A stretch of 64,000 bases of DNA, taken from positions 29,667,289 through 29,731,288 of the forward strand of contig QVOM02000101.1 of the NCBI GenBank assembly GCA_003586115.2, in the 5' to 3' direction. Every line of letters begins with the position of its first letter. Positions within the stretch are counted from its first letter, which is position 1. This document shows, piece after piece, positions 45,036 through 55,888 of the stretch. The translations under genes and the position numbers were made by a program. The DNA comes from Salvator merianae (Eukaryota > Chordata > Lepidosauria > Squamata > Teiidae). The notes beneath the pieces are model-generated. The model saw only the letters and a list, made by a program, of their open reading frames with translations, made no database searches and was not told the DNA's origin.

Positions 45036-45638
45036 GCTCCAGAGCAAATGAACTAGGCCACCAACAAACTCTACATCAAGTGCAAGACACATGGTGTGGA
45101 AATTTTCAGTAGTCTTTTTTGCTTGGTTTTGGTCCAGCTATATTGCTGTGATGCTCAGAGACAAAACAAACAAAAACCCTCTGTCTCTTTTTTAGAGGTG
45201 AAGGAGATGGATTTTCTTATACACTTTCAGGGTGCATTCACATGCATTTCTTTTAAAAACAATTCTGAAGTAGCTTCAAGATGGTTCACAAGTGCAACTG
45301 TTTACAAATCAGTCTACCCCTTCTCTCTAATGAACATCCACAGCTAGAAAAAGCATGTTAGAGATAGAATGAAAACACAAGAACCACACACTATCATTTC
45401 TAAGGTGCTTTTGAGACATTTTTTTTTTTACTACCTGTGAACTTTCTTTGCTAACCTCAGACATGGAGAACCTAAGGCTCTCCATATAGTATTGGGTACA
45501 ACAGCTCCCCTTACATTCAATAGTACTTGATATTTTAAAAGCTGTCAAAATTCTGTCACACAGGATGATTGTGTCATCACATGCTGTTCCTTGTTACACC
45601 TCAGGGAGTTAAATGGTTAGAGACAGCCACATACAAAC
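45036..45638. other. Unassigned stretch with a segment repeated at 54717
   Basis: 45345-45440 (GTTAGAGATAGAATGAAAAC..CTAAGGTGCTTTTGAGA) resembles 54717-54795, so a further low-copy repeat is present. No gene is recognised. Confidence 0.4.
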
Positions 45639-46893
45639 TGTTACAGGCCGTGCTCTGGGGAAAATGTTTTGGGGAAATTAGCTTTACCCAGGCACTAAAC
45701 CTTTTTAGGGGTCAGTTTTGGGGGCTGGTTTTAATAATGCTAAATTGACATAGAAAATGCAAATAAAGAGGAGGTAAACCTTGAAAAGAATGGTGCATCT
45801 TTATTATAACCCAGCAAAAAGATTAAAATCCAAAGAAATGGCAATAAACAATGTAATTTGTTAGAATCAGCCAGTTTCATAGGTAGCATAGGTAGTTTGG
45901 CATTTGGAAAAGGAAAAGAAAAAGGCTTAGCTCCAAATTTAAGTAAGGAGACCTATTTAGTGTGCGTAAAAGGGGGAGGGGGGAGAAAGAGAGAGAGAGT
46001 CTGGAAGAAGCTAGCAATGGAGACTAGAGAGGTTCCTAGCATTAAAGGGTTAAATCTCACCCATCTGTAGTCTTCTCCAGGTAAAACCTCATCATTCCAA
46101 AAAGGAAAATTTGGGGGAAAAGATGCATAGGTCTCTTGCAGGCAAAATGGGTTAAAAATCAGAGAATGGGATGTGGACAAGGCTCCACAACCCTTATTCC
46201 TTAAAAAAAAACAGCTCTTTTGCCAAGAGGCATGAAGAGAGATATGGACTCCCTCTTTAAGTGAAATCAGCTCAGAAAGGAAAATAAAGGAAACTGCAAG
46301 CAAGCATTAGGATCAAGCAGCTTCTTAGAAAAATCCATTTCCTCTCAATTTCAGGAGGGAAGCAAAAGTAGCTCTTAGCCAGGGAAAATGGGGCTGAGAT
46401 AGATGATCATTCTTCCTGACTTCTTGTGTGTTTCTTCTTCCTCCTCTTTTCTTCTTCTGCTTTCTTCCTAATAGAAAAACCTGAACTTTTTATATTCTTT
46501 TTCCCAAGTAGAAACAGGACCAAGCTTCCTTTTAGTTGGTAGAGAGATAAACAGATAACTACACTGGTTGATGAGCTTATATTGTGCTGTTTGCATTCTT
46601 AATGAGGAGTTCTCAAGATATAGGCTTGAACAATAGGACTAGTTTTGATGGCCAGACACTTGCCCAATCTTTTGTTAACCATGAATGCATAATTTCCTGA
46701 GCTGACTCACGGCAGCCAGGTTAACTTATTCAAAAGATAAACAGAGGAAATCTGGTCTCTACAGGGTCCAGGATTCTGGTAAGCTTTCCTGTATTCGAGA
46801 CCTGATAGTTATATTTCATGGAATACATGTCAATTTGTATATAGTTATGTGCTCCTGTTATGGCAGGGCTACACATTCAGGTGTTTCATAACA
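45639..46893. mobile_element. LTR-like element (solo LTR), copy 2
   Basis: Starts TGTTACAGGCCGTGCTCTGG and ends TTTCATAACA. It is collinear with 23182-24471, including AATTAGCTT..CCCAGG, GGTTTTAATAATGCTAAATTG, AATGGTGCATCTTTATTATA and ATAATTTCCTGAGCTGACT. The flanks AAAC and CCTG do not match, so this insertion's duplication is lost or its edges differ. No internal coding region adjoins it. Confidence 0.7.
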
Positions 46894-47440
46894 CCTGATG
46901 GCTACAACTGCCCTGGAAGTTTTTATTGTTTCATTAAAGGCAAAATTTGTACAAAGCTGGCAGTAGTAACCAAGATTCTACCACGCTGTGCAATAAGAAG
47001 AGTGCTGTAACAGTAGCTCTTTTTTTGAAGTGACAGTGTGCTGATTGCATGTCTAACATCAACTCTGACTGTGAGAACATTCATTCCCATACAGCAAGGT
47101 TCATGGCCAGGGAGATGTTTATTTGAACAAAATATATGGCTTCAGAAGTTGGCTGTTTCCTATGTTGAAGTTACAAGAGCCAGCCACTCTACTTCAAAGA
47201 AAGTAGACCAGACAGGTCTGCACAACTGACAATAGTGTGACAGCAGCAGCACTGCTGGAATAGTGCTTAGTTCTGCTTGTCCTTTACAAAGCACTCAAGC
47301 ACAATTAGAATGGAATGTCACCTGTCCAAGTATGGGAACCAGCACACTCAGTGTATCATGAGCAGAGTCAAGGGGTGTCATAATTCATGTGCAAGCACTG
47401 CCAAAGTGCCACATATGCACAATATCTAACCATATCTAAC
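46894..47440. other. Unassigned stretch
   Basis: No gene or repeat recognised. Confidence 0.4.
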
Positions 47441-47444
47441 TACA

Positions 47445-47522
47445 GTGGTAGAGTATCTGGCCTTGATGCAGAAGATCCCAGGTTTGGTCCATAACATCAC
47501 TTCAGAAGAAGCCAACTGCAAA
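47445..47522 (+). repeat. tRNA-derived SINE head
   Basis: GTGGTAGAGTATCTGGCCTT (A-box like) is followed by GATGCAGAAGATCCCAGG and GGTTTGGTCC (degraded B box). It fits the common reptile SINE head TGGTAGAGCATCTGCTTTGC..AGAAGGTCCCAGGTTCAATCC. Downstream, GCCAACTGCAAACCACTT could be its body. RNA polymerase III activity is unlikely with the altered B box. Confidence 0.65.
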
Positions 47523-47907
47523 CCACTTATATATTGTTTTGCTGTGAAAATTGTTACCAGGATTCTAGCTAAGTTCTTTACTGACCTACAATAAGTATAC
47601 CATTATTTCTTTCTTTCTCTCTCTGACTATGTTTAAGATGCCAACAATATAGCAAAAGCTGAAACATTGTTTTGCTTCCCATCCTAATACTTATATATGC
47701 ACTTATGCACATACATGTACACATGAAAAAGGCAAGTAAAATAGCAAAATGCAACCCAGCAACACTGTTTTAATCCACTTATGACAAATCTCCTGAGTGA
47801 CGAAAACATATCAGCCATTTTTTTCCCCCAAAAATTATCAAAGCCACTGGTGGATTTTCTGAAAAGTGTACAAAAATATGTGGATATATAAATGGAAAGC
47901 TAGAACA
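47523..47907. other. Unassigned stretch
   Basis: No further repeat recognised beyond the possible SINE body. Confidence 0.35.
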
Positions 47908-48100
47908 TAAAATAAGAGGAGCTCTGCTGGATCAAGCCACAGCCCATCTAGTCCAGCATCCTATCTCATAGCAGTCCACCAATTGCTTCTTGGCATTCAC
48001 AAGCAGAAGACCAAGACAAAATCTTCACCTGCTGTCAACTCTCTACATCTGTCCTTCATGAATTTGTCTAATCCTTTATTAAAGCTATCCAAACATATCC
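47908..48100 (-). repeat. CR1-type LINE 3' end
   Basis: GAGCTCTGCTGGATCAAGCC, CAGCCCATCTAGTCCAGCATCC and TTCATGAATTTGTCTAATCC are the reverse complement of the reptile CR1-like 3' end. It is better preserved than 5728-5985. The microsatellite at 48111 lies in its 5' direction. Confidence 0.85.
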
Positions 48101-48110
48101 ATAACAAAAA

Positions 48111-48132
48111 CTGCTGCTGCTGCTGCTGCTAT

Positions 48133-48164
<32 letters not shown>

Positions 48165-48182
48165 ATAATAATAATAATAATA
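48111..48182. repeat. (CTG)n(CTA)n(ATA)n compound trinucleotide tract
   Basis: About seven CTG, nine CTA and seven ATA units follow one another. The poly-Cys/Tyr and poly-Val/Ile/Ser frames over it are artefacts. Confidence 0.97.
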
Positions 48183-49290
48183 TCATGGGTGATTTCATTG
48201 CATTGAGGTTGGGGATCAAAATGGGTTGGGCTACTTGGAATGAATTTGGACAGATTATAAAACAGGTGTACTGGAAAGAGATGAGAGAAGGCACATCTGA
48301 CGTAGACTAACAAGTGTGAATGTGAGCAATCCTGAAGTGGAACAAGACACTTTCTCTGATCAAAGTGCTTCAGATATGTGTGTTGAACCCACAATCTTAA
48401 TTATTGTCAGTGCCATGGCAATGCTTAACAACATCTAATGAAAATCACTGTTAACCTTGGTTTAGTTATTCAGACATAATGTTTAGCCATGTTTTGGAAG
48501 GATAGATCATTATTAAGCATCATCTATGCCAACTGTGAAAGAGAAAGCAATTAAGTACCATATATACGTATGCAGAGAACCACCTGTCTCTAGGACAAAC
48601 CAATCCCACTGATTATTCATTAGAAGTCCCATTTCCCCCTTCCGGTTCTGTCAACAAGCATATCATTTTTCATTTAATAAGAATTTGTACAAAGAGTAGA
48701 AGTTTGAAAAGGCTTATTCACTTTTATCCTCTCTCTCCTGTTTCGATGTGTTATAAATTAAAGATGATTCTTCTGTGTCTTGCACTGAGGTACTGTGAAA
48801 GCATTTCAAACAGTGTCAAAAAGCCATATGAACAGGACGATAAAGTCTGTAGTTTTTAAATCACCACAAACTTTAAAAGAAAAAAAAAATCTTCCTTTTA
48901 TTGCTTGGTTCCTCAAATACCAAATGGCTGTTGAAAATTCTTTCCCTCCTCTTTTGTAGTCAGAATTGTCAGTGTCACTCAAGCTGAACAAACACTTGAC
49001 CACTAAAGAACCATAGGCCTCTCATTCTGGCTACCCATCTCACATGCCCCGAGGTGTTCTTTGTGTAAGTTCTAGCAATGGCCCTAAGCAATCTTAAGTC
49101 TCCACAGAGGACAGCATTTTATGACTTTGAATGATTTTTTTCAGTTGATAAAGTGAAAAGGTATATATTGAGGGAGAGAGAGAGAGTTACCAATTTAATT
49201 TAATTTTGTTTTTCTTGGTAACCTTGCGGCAGCATAAAATATGAATGGATTTCATTTTAATGTAGGGGTGTAGCCAGTGGCAGCCCATGG
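48183..49290. other. Unassigned stretch
   Basis: No recognised repeat or gene; an AGAGAGAGAG run is at 49173-49186. Confidence 0.4.
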
Positions 49291-49475
49291 TTTTAAAGGT
49301 GGATGTTCATAACCAGTGGGAAGTGCACAATCACTGTTCACGGGACCTCCAATTTCTGTATTGTCTCAGTAGGCTGCTGGGCGGGTCTTGCAGCAACCTG
49401 CTGCAACAGTACGGAGGCCCCGCGAACAGAGATCACACACTTCCTGCTGGTTACAAATACCCACTCTTAAAGTCA
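49291..49475. mobile_element. Palindromic element family G, copy 1
   Basis: Arms GGATGTTCATAACCAGTGGG..GTTCACGGGACCTCC and the inverted GGAGGCCCCGCGAAC..CCTGCTGGTTACAAATACC enclose GGGCGGGTCTTGCAGCAACC. A second copy with the same centre is at 53071-53236. It sits at the 5' edge of the L2 remnant that follows. Confidence 0.7.
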
Positions 49476-49955
49476 CAGGCCACCACTTGGTGTAGCATCG
49501 AGACTGCTTGGGTCACCCTAATAGATAACCTTTTAGGAGAGGAAATGGATAACACAGTCCTGTTGGTTCACCTTGATCTTTCAGCAGCTTTTGACAACAT
49601 TGACTATTGTATCTGTCTGGAGCAGCTTTCAGTACCTGGACCTTGGAAGCACTGTCTTACAATAGTCCTCTTCTAACCCAAGGTAGATTCCAGAAAGTAT
49701 CAATGGAAGACTTCTGTTCAATAGCTTGGAAACTCTTTTGTGGAGTTCTTCAGGGATCAGTTATATTCCCTATGCCCTTCAAAATCTATATGAAATTGTT
49801 GGAAGAAGCCATCAGGAGATTTTGAGTAAGGTGCCATTAGTATACTGGTGACACCCAAACATATATTTTCATTCCATCTGAGCCAGGGGATACAGTTCAG
49901 ATATTTAATTTCTTGCCGGATATGGACGAATATCTTGAAGCTGAATCCAGACATG

Positions 49956-51154
49956 TTTGTTACATGAACTGATTTGTACTGAAATTAGTTTTCAGTCCAT
50001 ACAATGAGATCTTAAGTGAATAGAGTTGATGTAACAATCAGTTAGCTGGCATAGATTTCAAAAAGGGAACCCAAACGTATCTGGAGTTGATCATAGTACT
50101 TAAAAAAAAATAAAAATGCTACAAAACTCCCCCTCCCCCTGGAAACACAGTGAAGTCAATACAGGAATGTAACCTTGGCACTAGAAATAACAGTTCTTAC
50201 AGGCAGAGAGAGGGAGGGGCTATGATCAATCTATCACTCAAATGTTGCTTGATACTTTACAGTTGGAGCCCACAACCCAACCTAAGTTCTCTCCCAAAAC
50301 TGGTCTAAACTGATACTCAACATGCAGATTCCAAGCTCTGACTTGGACAGAGACCCAAAGAGGATGGGGCAGAATTTACCTGTTCTTATGACTTCACAGA
50401 TCACAAGGGAAGAGAGACAGTTTCCACAAAACAGGGCAATTATAGGGTTGTTTGTTTTTGTTTTTGTTTCTTCCCCTGGGGTGAGGTGGGAGCAGGACTA
50501 GGAGGGAGCAGGCAGGGGTGGTACCTTGGATTGTCCAAGGTGGGAAAAGAAAATAGAGGAGATCACATAGTCTTGATTGATAAGACTTTCATGCCAGCAT
50601 ATCCTTCCAATTTATTTTTCAGTGGTCTATCCTATCAGATTTAAAATGGCTTTAGGCAATATTTACAAATGAATGACTGAAGCTGGCCAGACCAGATCTG
50701 TCCAGTTCTGGAATCTTATGGACTAAATGGAAGCATCTGAAAAGACAGTGGCTCCAGGCTGCATAGTTAAACTTTTGAATTGACCTCATGGTGTGTAAGA
50801 CCAGGCTTCAGGTTTACCTTATCCAAACACATCCATGCTTTATGAAGGCATTTCCTCCTTTGTGCAAATACAGTATGGGAGGGGTATAGTGAATTCAACT
50901 GGCATGGTGAAGCTGGATTACTTCAATATATGCTTTCCTTTCAAACTTAGCCTGAGTTAGCATGATCCCATAATCACTTCACTCTACAGATATCAGGGCA
51001 AAATAACCATGACTTGTGACTCTGGACATTCAAATGTATATGTATTTATTAATAACTACCTTTTTTCATATCAAAGTGGAGCTACTTTATACTGCATGGT
51101 CTCAGTATCAGAAGGTTATAGGGTGCATGATTGTAGATCATGTCATTTTGTCCC
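49956..51154. other. Unassigned sequence between two pieces of the old L2
   Basis: It replaces the L2 segment after the YADD box, so it is an insertion, or a deletion plus insertion. A (TTTTTG)n-like tract is at 50454-50470. No TIR or LTR pair was found. Confidence 0.4.
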
Positions 51155-51297
51155 ATTTTGCAAGATCTCTGGGTATTTTTGGATTCATTGTTGTTACTTG
51201 AAGCTCAGGTGGGAGTGGGAGTGCTTGTCTCCATCTCCAACTGGTTCACTGCCTTTGACCTTTCCTGGACAGGGATAACTTATCTGCAGTAATCCAT

Positions 51298-51477
51298 GGC
51301 CCTTTCTGCACTTGGCCTTATTGTGAATTATATCCCAAAATAGGGACCTGTTATCCACATGCTAGTGCAAACTATGAAAGGCCTTGCCCAGGGCCTACCA
51401 TAGTCTGCACTAGCATGCAGATGGCAAGTCCCTATTCTGAGATACAATCTGGAATAAGTCCAAGAGTAGAAAGGGCC
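51298..51477. mobile_element. Palindromic MITE family H, copy 6, inserted in the old L2, with CAT TSD
   Basis: Ends GGCCCTTTCTGCACTTGG and GAGTAGAAAGGGCC. CAT flanks both sides (51295-51297 and 51478-51480). The flanking L2 sequence reads continuously across the insertion when one CAT is removed. Confidence 0.85.
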
Positions 51478-51569
51478 CATACCATGGTAAGTTCCAGACT
51501 AGACTACTATAATGTGGTCTGTATGGGGCTTCACTTGAAGATGGTCCAAGTGCTGGAACTAGCGCAGAA

Positions 51570-51917
51570 TAGGGATGCACAAATTTCAATTCATATTCAA
51601 AACTTCATTCAAAGATTTGTTTTTGCAAATTTTCACATCAAAACACAAATGACTTTTTTCACATTTACAGGTTTTTGATCTAAAACAAAAAAACCCTCTT
51701 CTTTCGCGAAAATGAGATTCTTCGAATATTCGCATTTTTGCATTTTTCACTATATTTAAACCATGAAAATAGCATTTTCAATGGAATTTCCAAAGTGAAA
51801 ACGAAGGCAAAAATTTCATTTTTCAATAACAGAATTTGCTGATGAATTGAAAATTCAGATTTTTGATTCAAAAACAAATAAAAAATGATTTATTTATTTT
51901 TTTCATGCACATCCCTA
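51570..51917. mobile_element. AT-rich hAT-like MITE (family A), copy inserted in the old L2, with 8-bp TSD
   Basis: Ends TAGGGATGCACAAATTTC and TCATGCACATCCCTA. The flanks are GCGCAGAA (51562-51569) and GTGCAGAA (51918-51925), 7 of 8 identical. L2 sequence (TCCAGAATGCAGCAGC-like) continues across it. Confidence 0.88.
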
Positions 51918-51980
51918 GTGCAGAATGCATCAGCTTAACTGCTGATAGCAGTTTCTGGCCAAATACACGTCACACTGTTT

Positions 51981-52449
51981 TGAGTGAAATGATACAATTT
52001 GGATTTTTTTTAATTTGCTTTCCTGAGCTCATGGTCTATGTGACTTTTGCTTGTCAGCAAGGTCAGGAGTTCAGGTGAAAAGCTTTGCTCCCCGACTGAT
52101 ATGCTGATTATTCAAACAGCTGAAATTCTTGACAAGTGTGATTGAGAGTAAACCTTAAGAGTAGCCAAAATTATTAATTGCTTCATTTCAAACAGAAGTA
52201 AATCGTTAAGTATATCCATATGCCAGAGTGTCCATTCTTTGATCTGATAAGTATAAAAGATGAGCCATTGTTCAACAATTTTTGCCACACTACACAAAGA
52301 TAGAACCTCTGTCTGGTAGGTTGATGTATTTGACCAGGTAATTTGCATGTGTGTGTTTGTGGTTTTTTGTTTTTGTTTTTGTTATGCTGGTAAACCTAAA
52401 GGCTTTTGTGTGTTACGTTTGTGTGTGTGTGTGCACGCGCATGCACAGC
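51981..52449. other. Unassigned insertion within the old L2, with a GT/CG-rich patch
   Basis: It lies between the L2 GTCACAC and ATCTTGAAAGATCTG segments, which are adjacent in the other L2 copies. A GTGTGTGTGTGTGCACGCGC tract is near 52423-52442. Type unknown. Confidence 0.45.
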
Positions 52450-53070
52450 ACAAATCTTGAAAGATCTGAACTGGCTGTTTATTCACTACAGAGCTCAATG
52501 AAAAGTGTTGATGTTAACACATAAATCCCTATGTAGCCTGAGCCTTAAATATTTGAAAGAGGGCTGTATCCCATATAGACCTGCCCAGGTATTAGGATCA
52601 GACGGCGAGGACCTTCTTGTAGTTTCACTGTCCTTATATGTGCGAGGGATGTTGACATGTGAGAAACCATTTTCTGGGGTGGTCTCCAAGATTTAGAACA
52701 CCCTCCTAATGGAAATACATCAGGTACCGATGCTATATGACTTTTAGTGCCTGGTTAAAACACACCTCTTCACTTAGGCTTTTGATGTTTAGCTTCCTCC
52801 AAATATTAATCCACCAGGAGGGAGGAATTATATAATAAGTATGTTTTACTCTATTATATTGATTTTATTGGAGATTTTATTAAATGCTGTCTCCTGCCCA
52901 GGACCTTTGGGTGAAGAGCAGAATGTAAATGCTTGAATAAATAAATATATTAATTAATCCACTTTGTCAAGGGCATGCTGTGGTTGAAGAATGATAAAAG
53001 CATGCTTCTGATGTAAAAGCATGTAATCTGGTGATCAATAATATTTTATATCAAAAGCAGCAACAGATCA

Positions 53071-53236
53071 CCATTTTAAGCACAGATGTTCACATGTTGC
53101 TGGAAGGGGAGATTGCTGGCTGCAAAAACACACCCCTCCCTGGGTGGGTCTTGCAGCAGCCTGTGGTGGAAAAATGCAGACCCTGTGACCAGCAATCTCC
53201 CCTTCCAGTGACATGCGAATGCCCACAACTAAAACG
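53071..53236. mobile_element. Palindromic element family G, copy 2
   Basis: Left arm GATGTTCACATGTTGCTGG..GGGGAGATTGCTGG and right arm CCAGCAATCTCCCC..CACATG-like GACATGCGAATGCCC are inverted. The centre GGGTGGGTCTTGCAGCAGCC matches copy 1 at 49291-49475. Outer TTTTAAG/CTAAAAC words are similar to copy 1. Confidence 0.75.
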
Positions 53237-53971
53237 ACAAGCCATCACTGCTCAAAAGTATTCAGTATGATACTTTTATCTTGGTATTTAACCAGTTGTA
53301 GGCACTTCAAAAAGGCATTGCAGTTGGCAATCAGTTGGCATTACAGAAATCAATATGCGTGTATGTGTGTATGTCTGTACACACGCACATTAACGAACAA
53401 GGCTATAACAACTTCTTCTGGGTAAAGACATATTTAGCAGTGCTGATTGTGTCTAAATTAAGAGAAACAATGATGATTAGATAGTGTTATGCAATTTTGG
53501 CAGGTGATAAAAATCTTAGCAAGTATTTTTATTCTACCTTTGTCGATAATTGTTTAAATTGACATGATCAACTTTTAAAAATCTCATTAATCCAACCAAT
53601 TGCATGTGAAAGACAAATAAATAACTATTAACTTAATAGAATTGCCTAATGGCCAATACTATTTTTAATTGGACCTTCTGGTTCCAATTGCAACTTAATT
53701 AATGAAGAAAAGTAGAAGGCTCAAATTAAGAAAGAGGAAGATTTACAAGATCAGTTTGTCAAGACCTAAGCAACAGTTGTTTTTTTTATCTGACATGTCC
53801 CATTTTAAAATGCATTTATTATTAGTCAATTGTAGTTGGTGTCAGGATGTTAGTTTTAAATTGGAGGAACCCAGGAGAGTTTAATAGTCTCTTCTATTTC
53901 ACTAGAACACTGAATGGAAGAGTGTCTGAAGAACTGAGAGCTTTAAATATTTTAGCTGCAGAAAAAAAAAA
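53237..53971. other. Unassigned stretch
   Basis: Nothing recognised except a poly-A run just before the next MITE. Confidence 0.4.
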
Positions 53972-54132
53972 CCCTGCACTGGACCTGATTCTGGATTATA
54001 TCCCAGAACTAGGGGCTTGCTGTTTACATGTTAGCATGAACTACAACAGGCCCCAGATGAGGCTTTCCATAGTCTGCAGCAGCATGCAGATTCCAGGATA
54101 TAATCCAATATAAGGTCTAGTCTAGAAACAGC
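53972..54132. mobile_element. Palindromic MITE family H, copy 7 (degraded)
   Basis: CTGGATTATATCCCAGAACTAGGGGC and its inverted partner TTCCAGGATATAATCC are kept. The outer ends (CCCTGCACTGG, CTAGAAACAGCC) are decayed. No TSD is readable. Confidence 0.7.
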
Positions 54133-54875
54133 CATGATCAAATTGTCTTAAACTTAAACTCAAAGGCATACGATCACAGCCCTAAATTCAACTTCTGCCT
54201 TTATTAAGTAATAAAATACATTTCTAGAGATAACCAAATAATCAATAATGATGCTCCCTTTTCCACTCCCAAAAGTATATTCTCCGGGGAAGTCACCGTT
54301 AAATGAAGAATTTAATAGGAACATGTCCAACCATGTAACAACTTGAACAACAAGTGATCCTGTACAGTTAGAGATATTAAACTCATTTATCCTGTGATAC
54401 TATTTGTAGTTCCTTGGAACTTATGTAGTCATAATGTCAGCTTTGCAAAAGCACTTCCACCACCCCAGGAGAAGTTTTGGATAGCTTTTCCTCTTAGATT
54501 TAGCCACCTAAGGAAGGTTTACATAACCCTTCTCCATGTACAGTGTGGTGAGACCAAATCAACAATTACAATTGCCAAACTATAAAGATCCCATTTCAAC
54601 CACATGTACAAACCACATCAGAAGGACTTAGACTGCATTCAGACACACCCCTGGGAACAGGTGTGATTGTTCAAATGCCAGTCTGTCCCTTGCCATCCTG
54701 AATATTCCAGGCTAGAAAAGTTAGATTAGAGTTAGGATGAAAACACAAGGGTCACATACTACTGTTCCTAATGTACTTCTAAGATGCTTTTTGTTTGTTT
54801 TGTTTTGTGTCAAAGCAGTCTTATACTCAGGTCACCTTTCTACCTACCATTCAAGGCTTCTGGACTAATAAATCT
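54133..54875. other. Unassigned stretch
   Basis: 54717-54795 is related to 45345-45440; otherwise nothing is recognised. Confidence 0.4.
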
Positions 54876-55139
54876 TGCCATTGCATCTTGTCAAGTGGTG
54901 GCAACAAGCACCTGCAGCAATTGTGTTGCCCCATTTCTGGGCACAATCACCATTGGAGACACTATTTCTGTTGGGCACTATTTAATGCCCTGAACGGAGG
55001 TGCTCCTAGCTACCACTGCAAATGATGCCTCTACACTCACAAATGGAGATGAAGAGAGGTCTTTTCCAGTTAGCAATTGTAGTGCTTCTCCTGTGCACCC
55101 CCAATGGAACCAGCTTCCCAGGTAAGTGGAGATCTGGCC
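54876..55139 (+). mobile_element. MITE family C, copy 5
   Basis: The right end GGTAAGTGGAGATCTGGCC fits the family TIR. The body (GTTGCCCCATTTCTGGGCAC, GGGCACTATTTAATGCCCTGAAC, GGAGGTGCTCC) is the inverse of the body of the element at 57709-57954. The left end is poorly conserved, so the start is approximate. Confidence 0.55.
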
Positions 55140-55817
55140 TCAATCACTAACCAATACAGAGTCCTCAATGCAGGTTCTCTAATCAGAGTCTTTTTTTACA
55201 TGGAAGAACTTTGTGCATGTGAATTTGTATGTGACCCTGAAAAAGTTTAAAAGTACAAGTAACAGCAAAAAGTGGTGATAGCATATGACAGTGATAGGTT
55301 TGTTGACATGAAATCCAACCTTTCAACTCATAGAACACATTATGTAAACTGCTCAATAGCATAACCGTCTTGATACAGGCAATCTTCAGAGAATTACAAT
55401 GGAAAAAACTATACAACTATCTTTGTACAAAACTGCTCCATGGCCATGAATTGATATTTGGGATTCTTTGCTGCTTGACTGTAAAGTGAATTTAATTGGC
55501 AGGAAAAAGCTGAAAGTCAAACAATTACAAAAGGATAATTTTTATCTAGTGTGTAAGGCCCATTCCCATACTATTAAAGATTTGACTAAGCAAGCATTAC
55601 TAGTTGCCTGGCTAAGTGATAAACCATGAATGCATGCCTATTACTTTTTGATAGCTTTAAATGCATTATTCACTTGGTCTCAGTAATGTATGCCCCCTCC
55701 CATGTCAATGAACACTTTTGAATTAAAAAAATGCATTATTTCCTTTCTAATTCTGCAATCCTGCACCAATTTACTAAGAAGTAAGCATCAAGTGACTGTT
55801 AGCACTTGATACATATA
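55140..55817. other. Unassigned stretch
   Basis: Nothing recognised. Confidence 0.4.
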
Positions 55818-55888
55818 AGGAAGGAAGGAAGGAAGGAAGGAAGGAAGGAAGGAAGGAAGGAAGGAAGGAAGAAAGAAAGGAAGGAAGA
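55818..55888. repeat. (GGAA)n microsatellite
   Basis: About 16 GGAA units with a GAAAGAAA interruption near the end. Confidence 0.97.

Larger units (their letters stand above)
49490..52960 (+). pseudogene. Old L2-type LINE, broken into pieces by later insertions
   Basis: Pieces in L2 order are: 49490-49955 (ETAWVTLIDNLL, then LDLSAAFDNIDY motif A, then a QGSVIFPMPFKIYM motif B); 51155-51297 (GGGTATTTTTGGATTCATTG); 51481-51569 and 51918-51980 (AGACTACTATAATG..CTGGAACTAGC, then TGCAGAATGCATCAGC); and 52450-52960 (CTGAACTGGCTGTTTATTC to the TAAATAAATA tail). The catalytic box reads YTGD instead of YADD, and a stop precedes it. 49956-51154 and 51981-52449 are foreign or unrecognised. It is clearly older than the L2 at 37529. 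Confidence 0.8.

Noticed and set aside
23182..46893. One full-length retrotransposon with LTRs at 23.2 and 45.6 kb
   Set aside because: The interval contains independent MITEs, L2 and family B and D elements and no gag-pol; copy 1 has its own CTCC duplication.
48068..48394. 108-codon minus frame as a membrane protein
   Set aside because: It reads through the trinucleotide repeat and a CR1 tail; the hydrophobic run is a repeat product.
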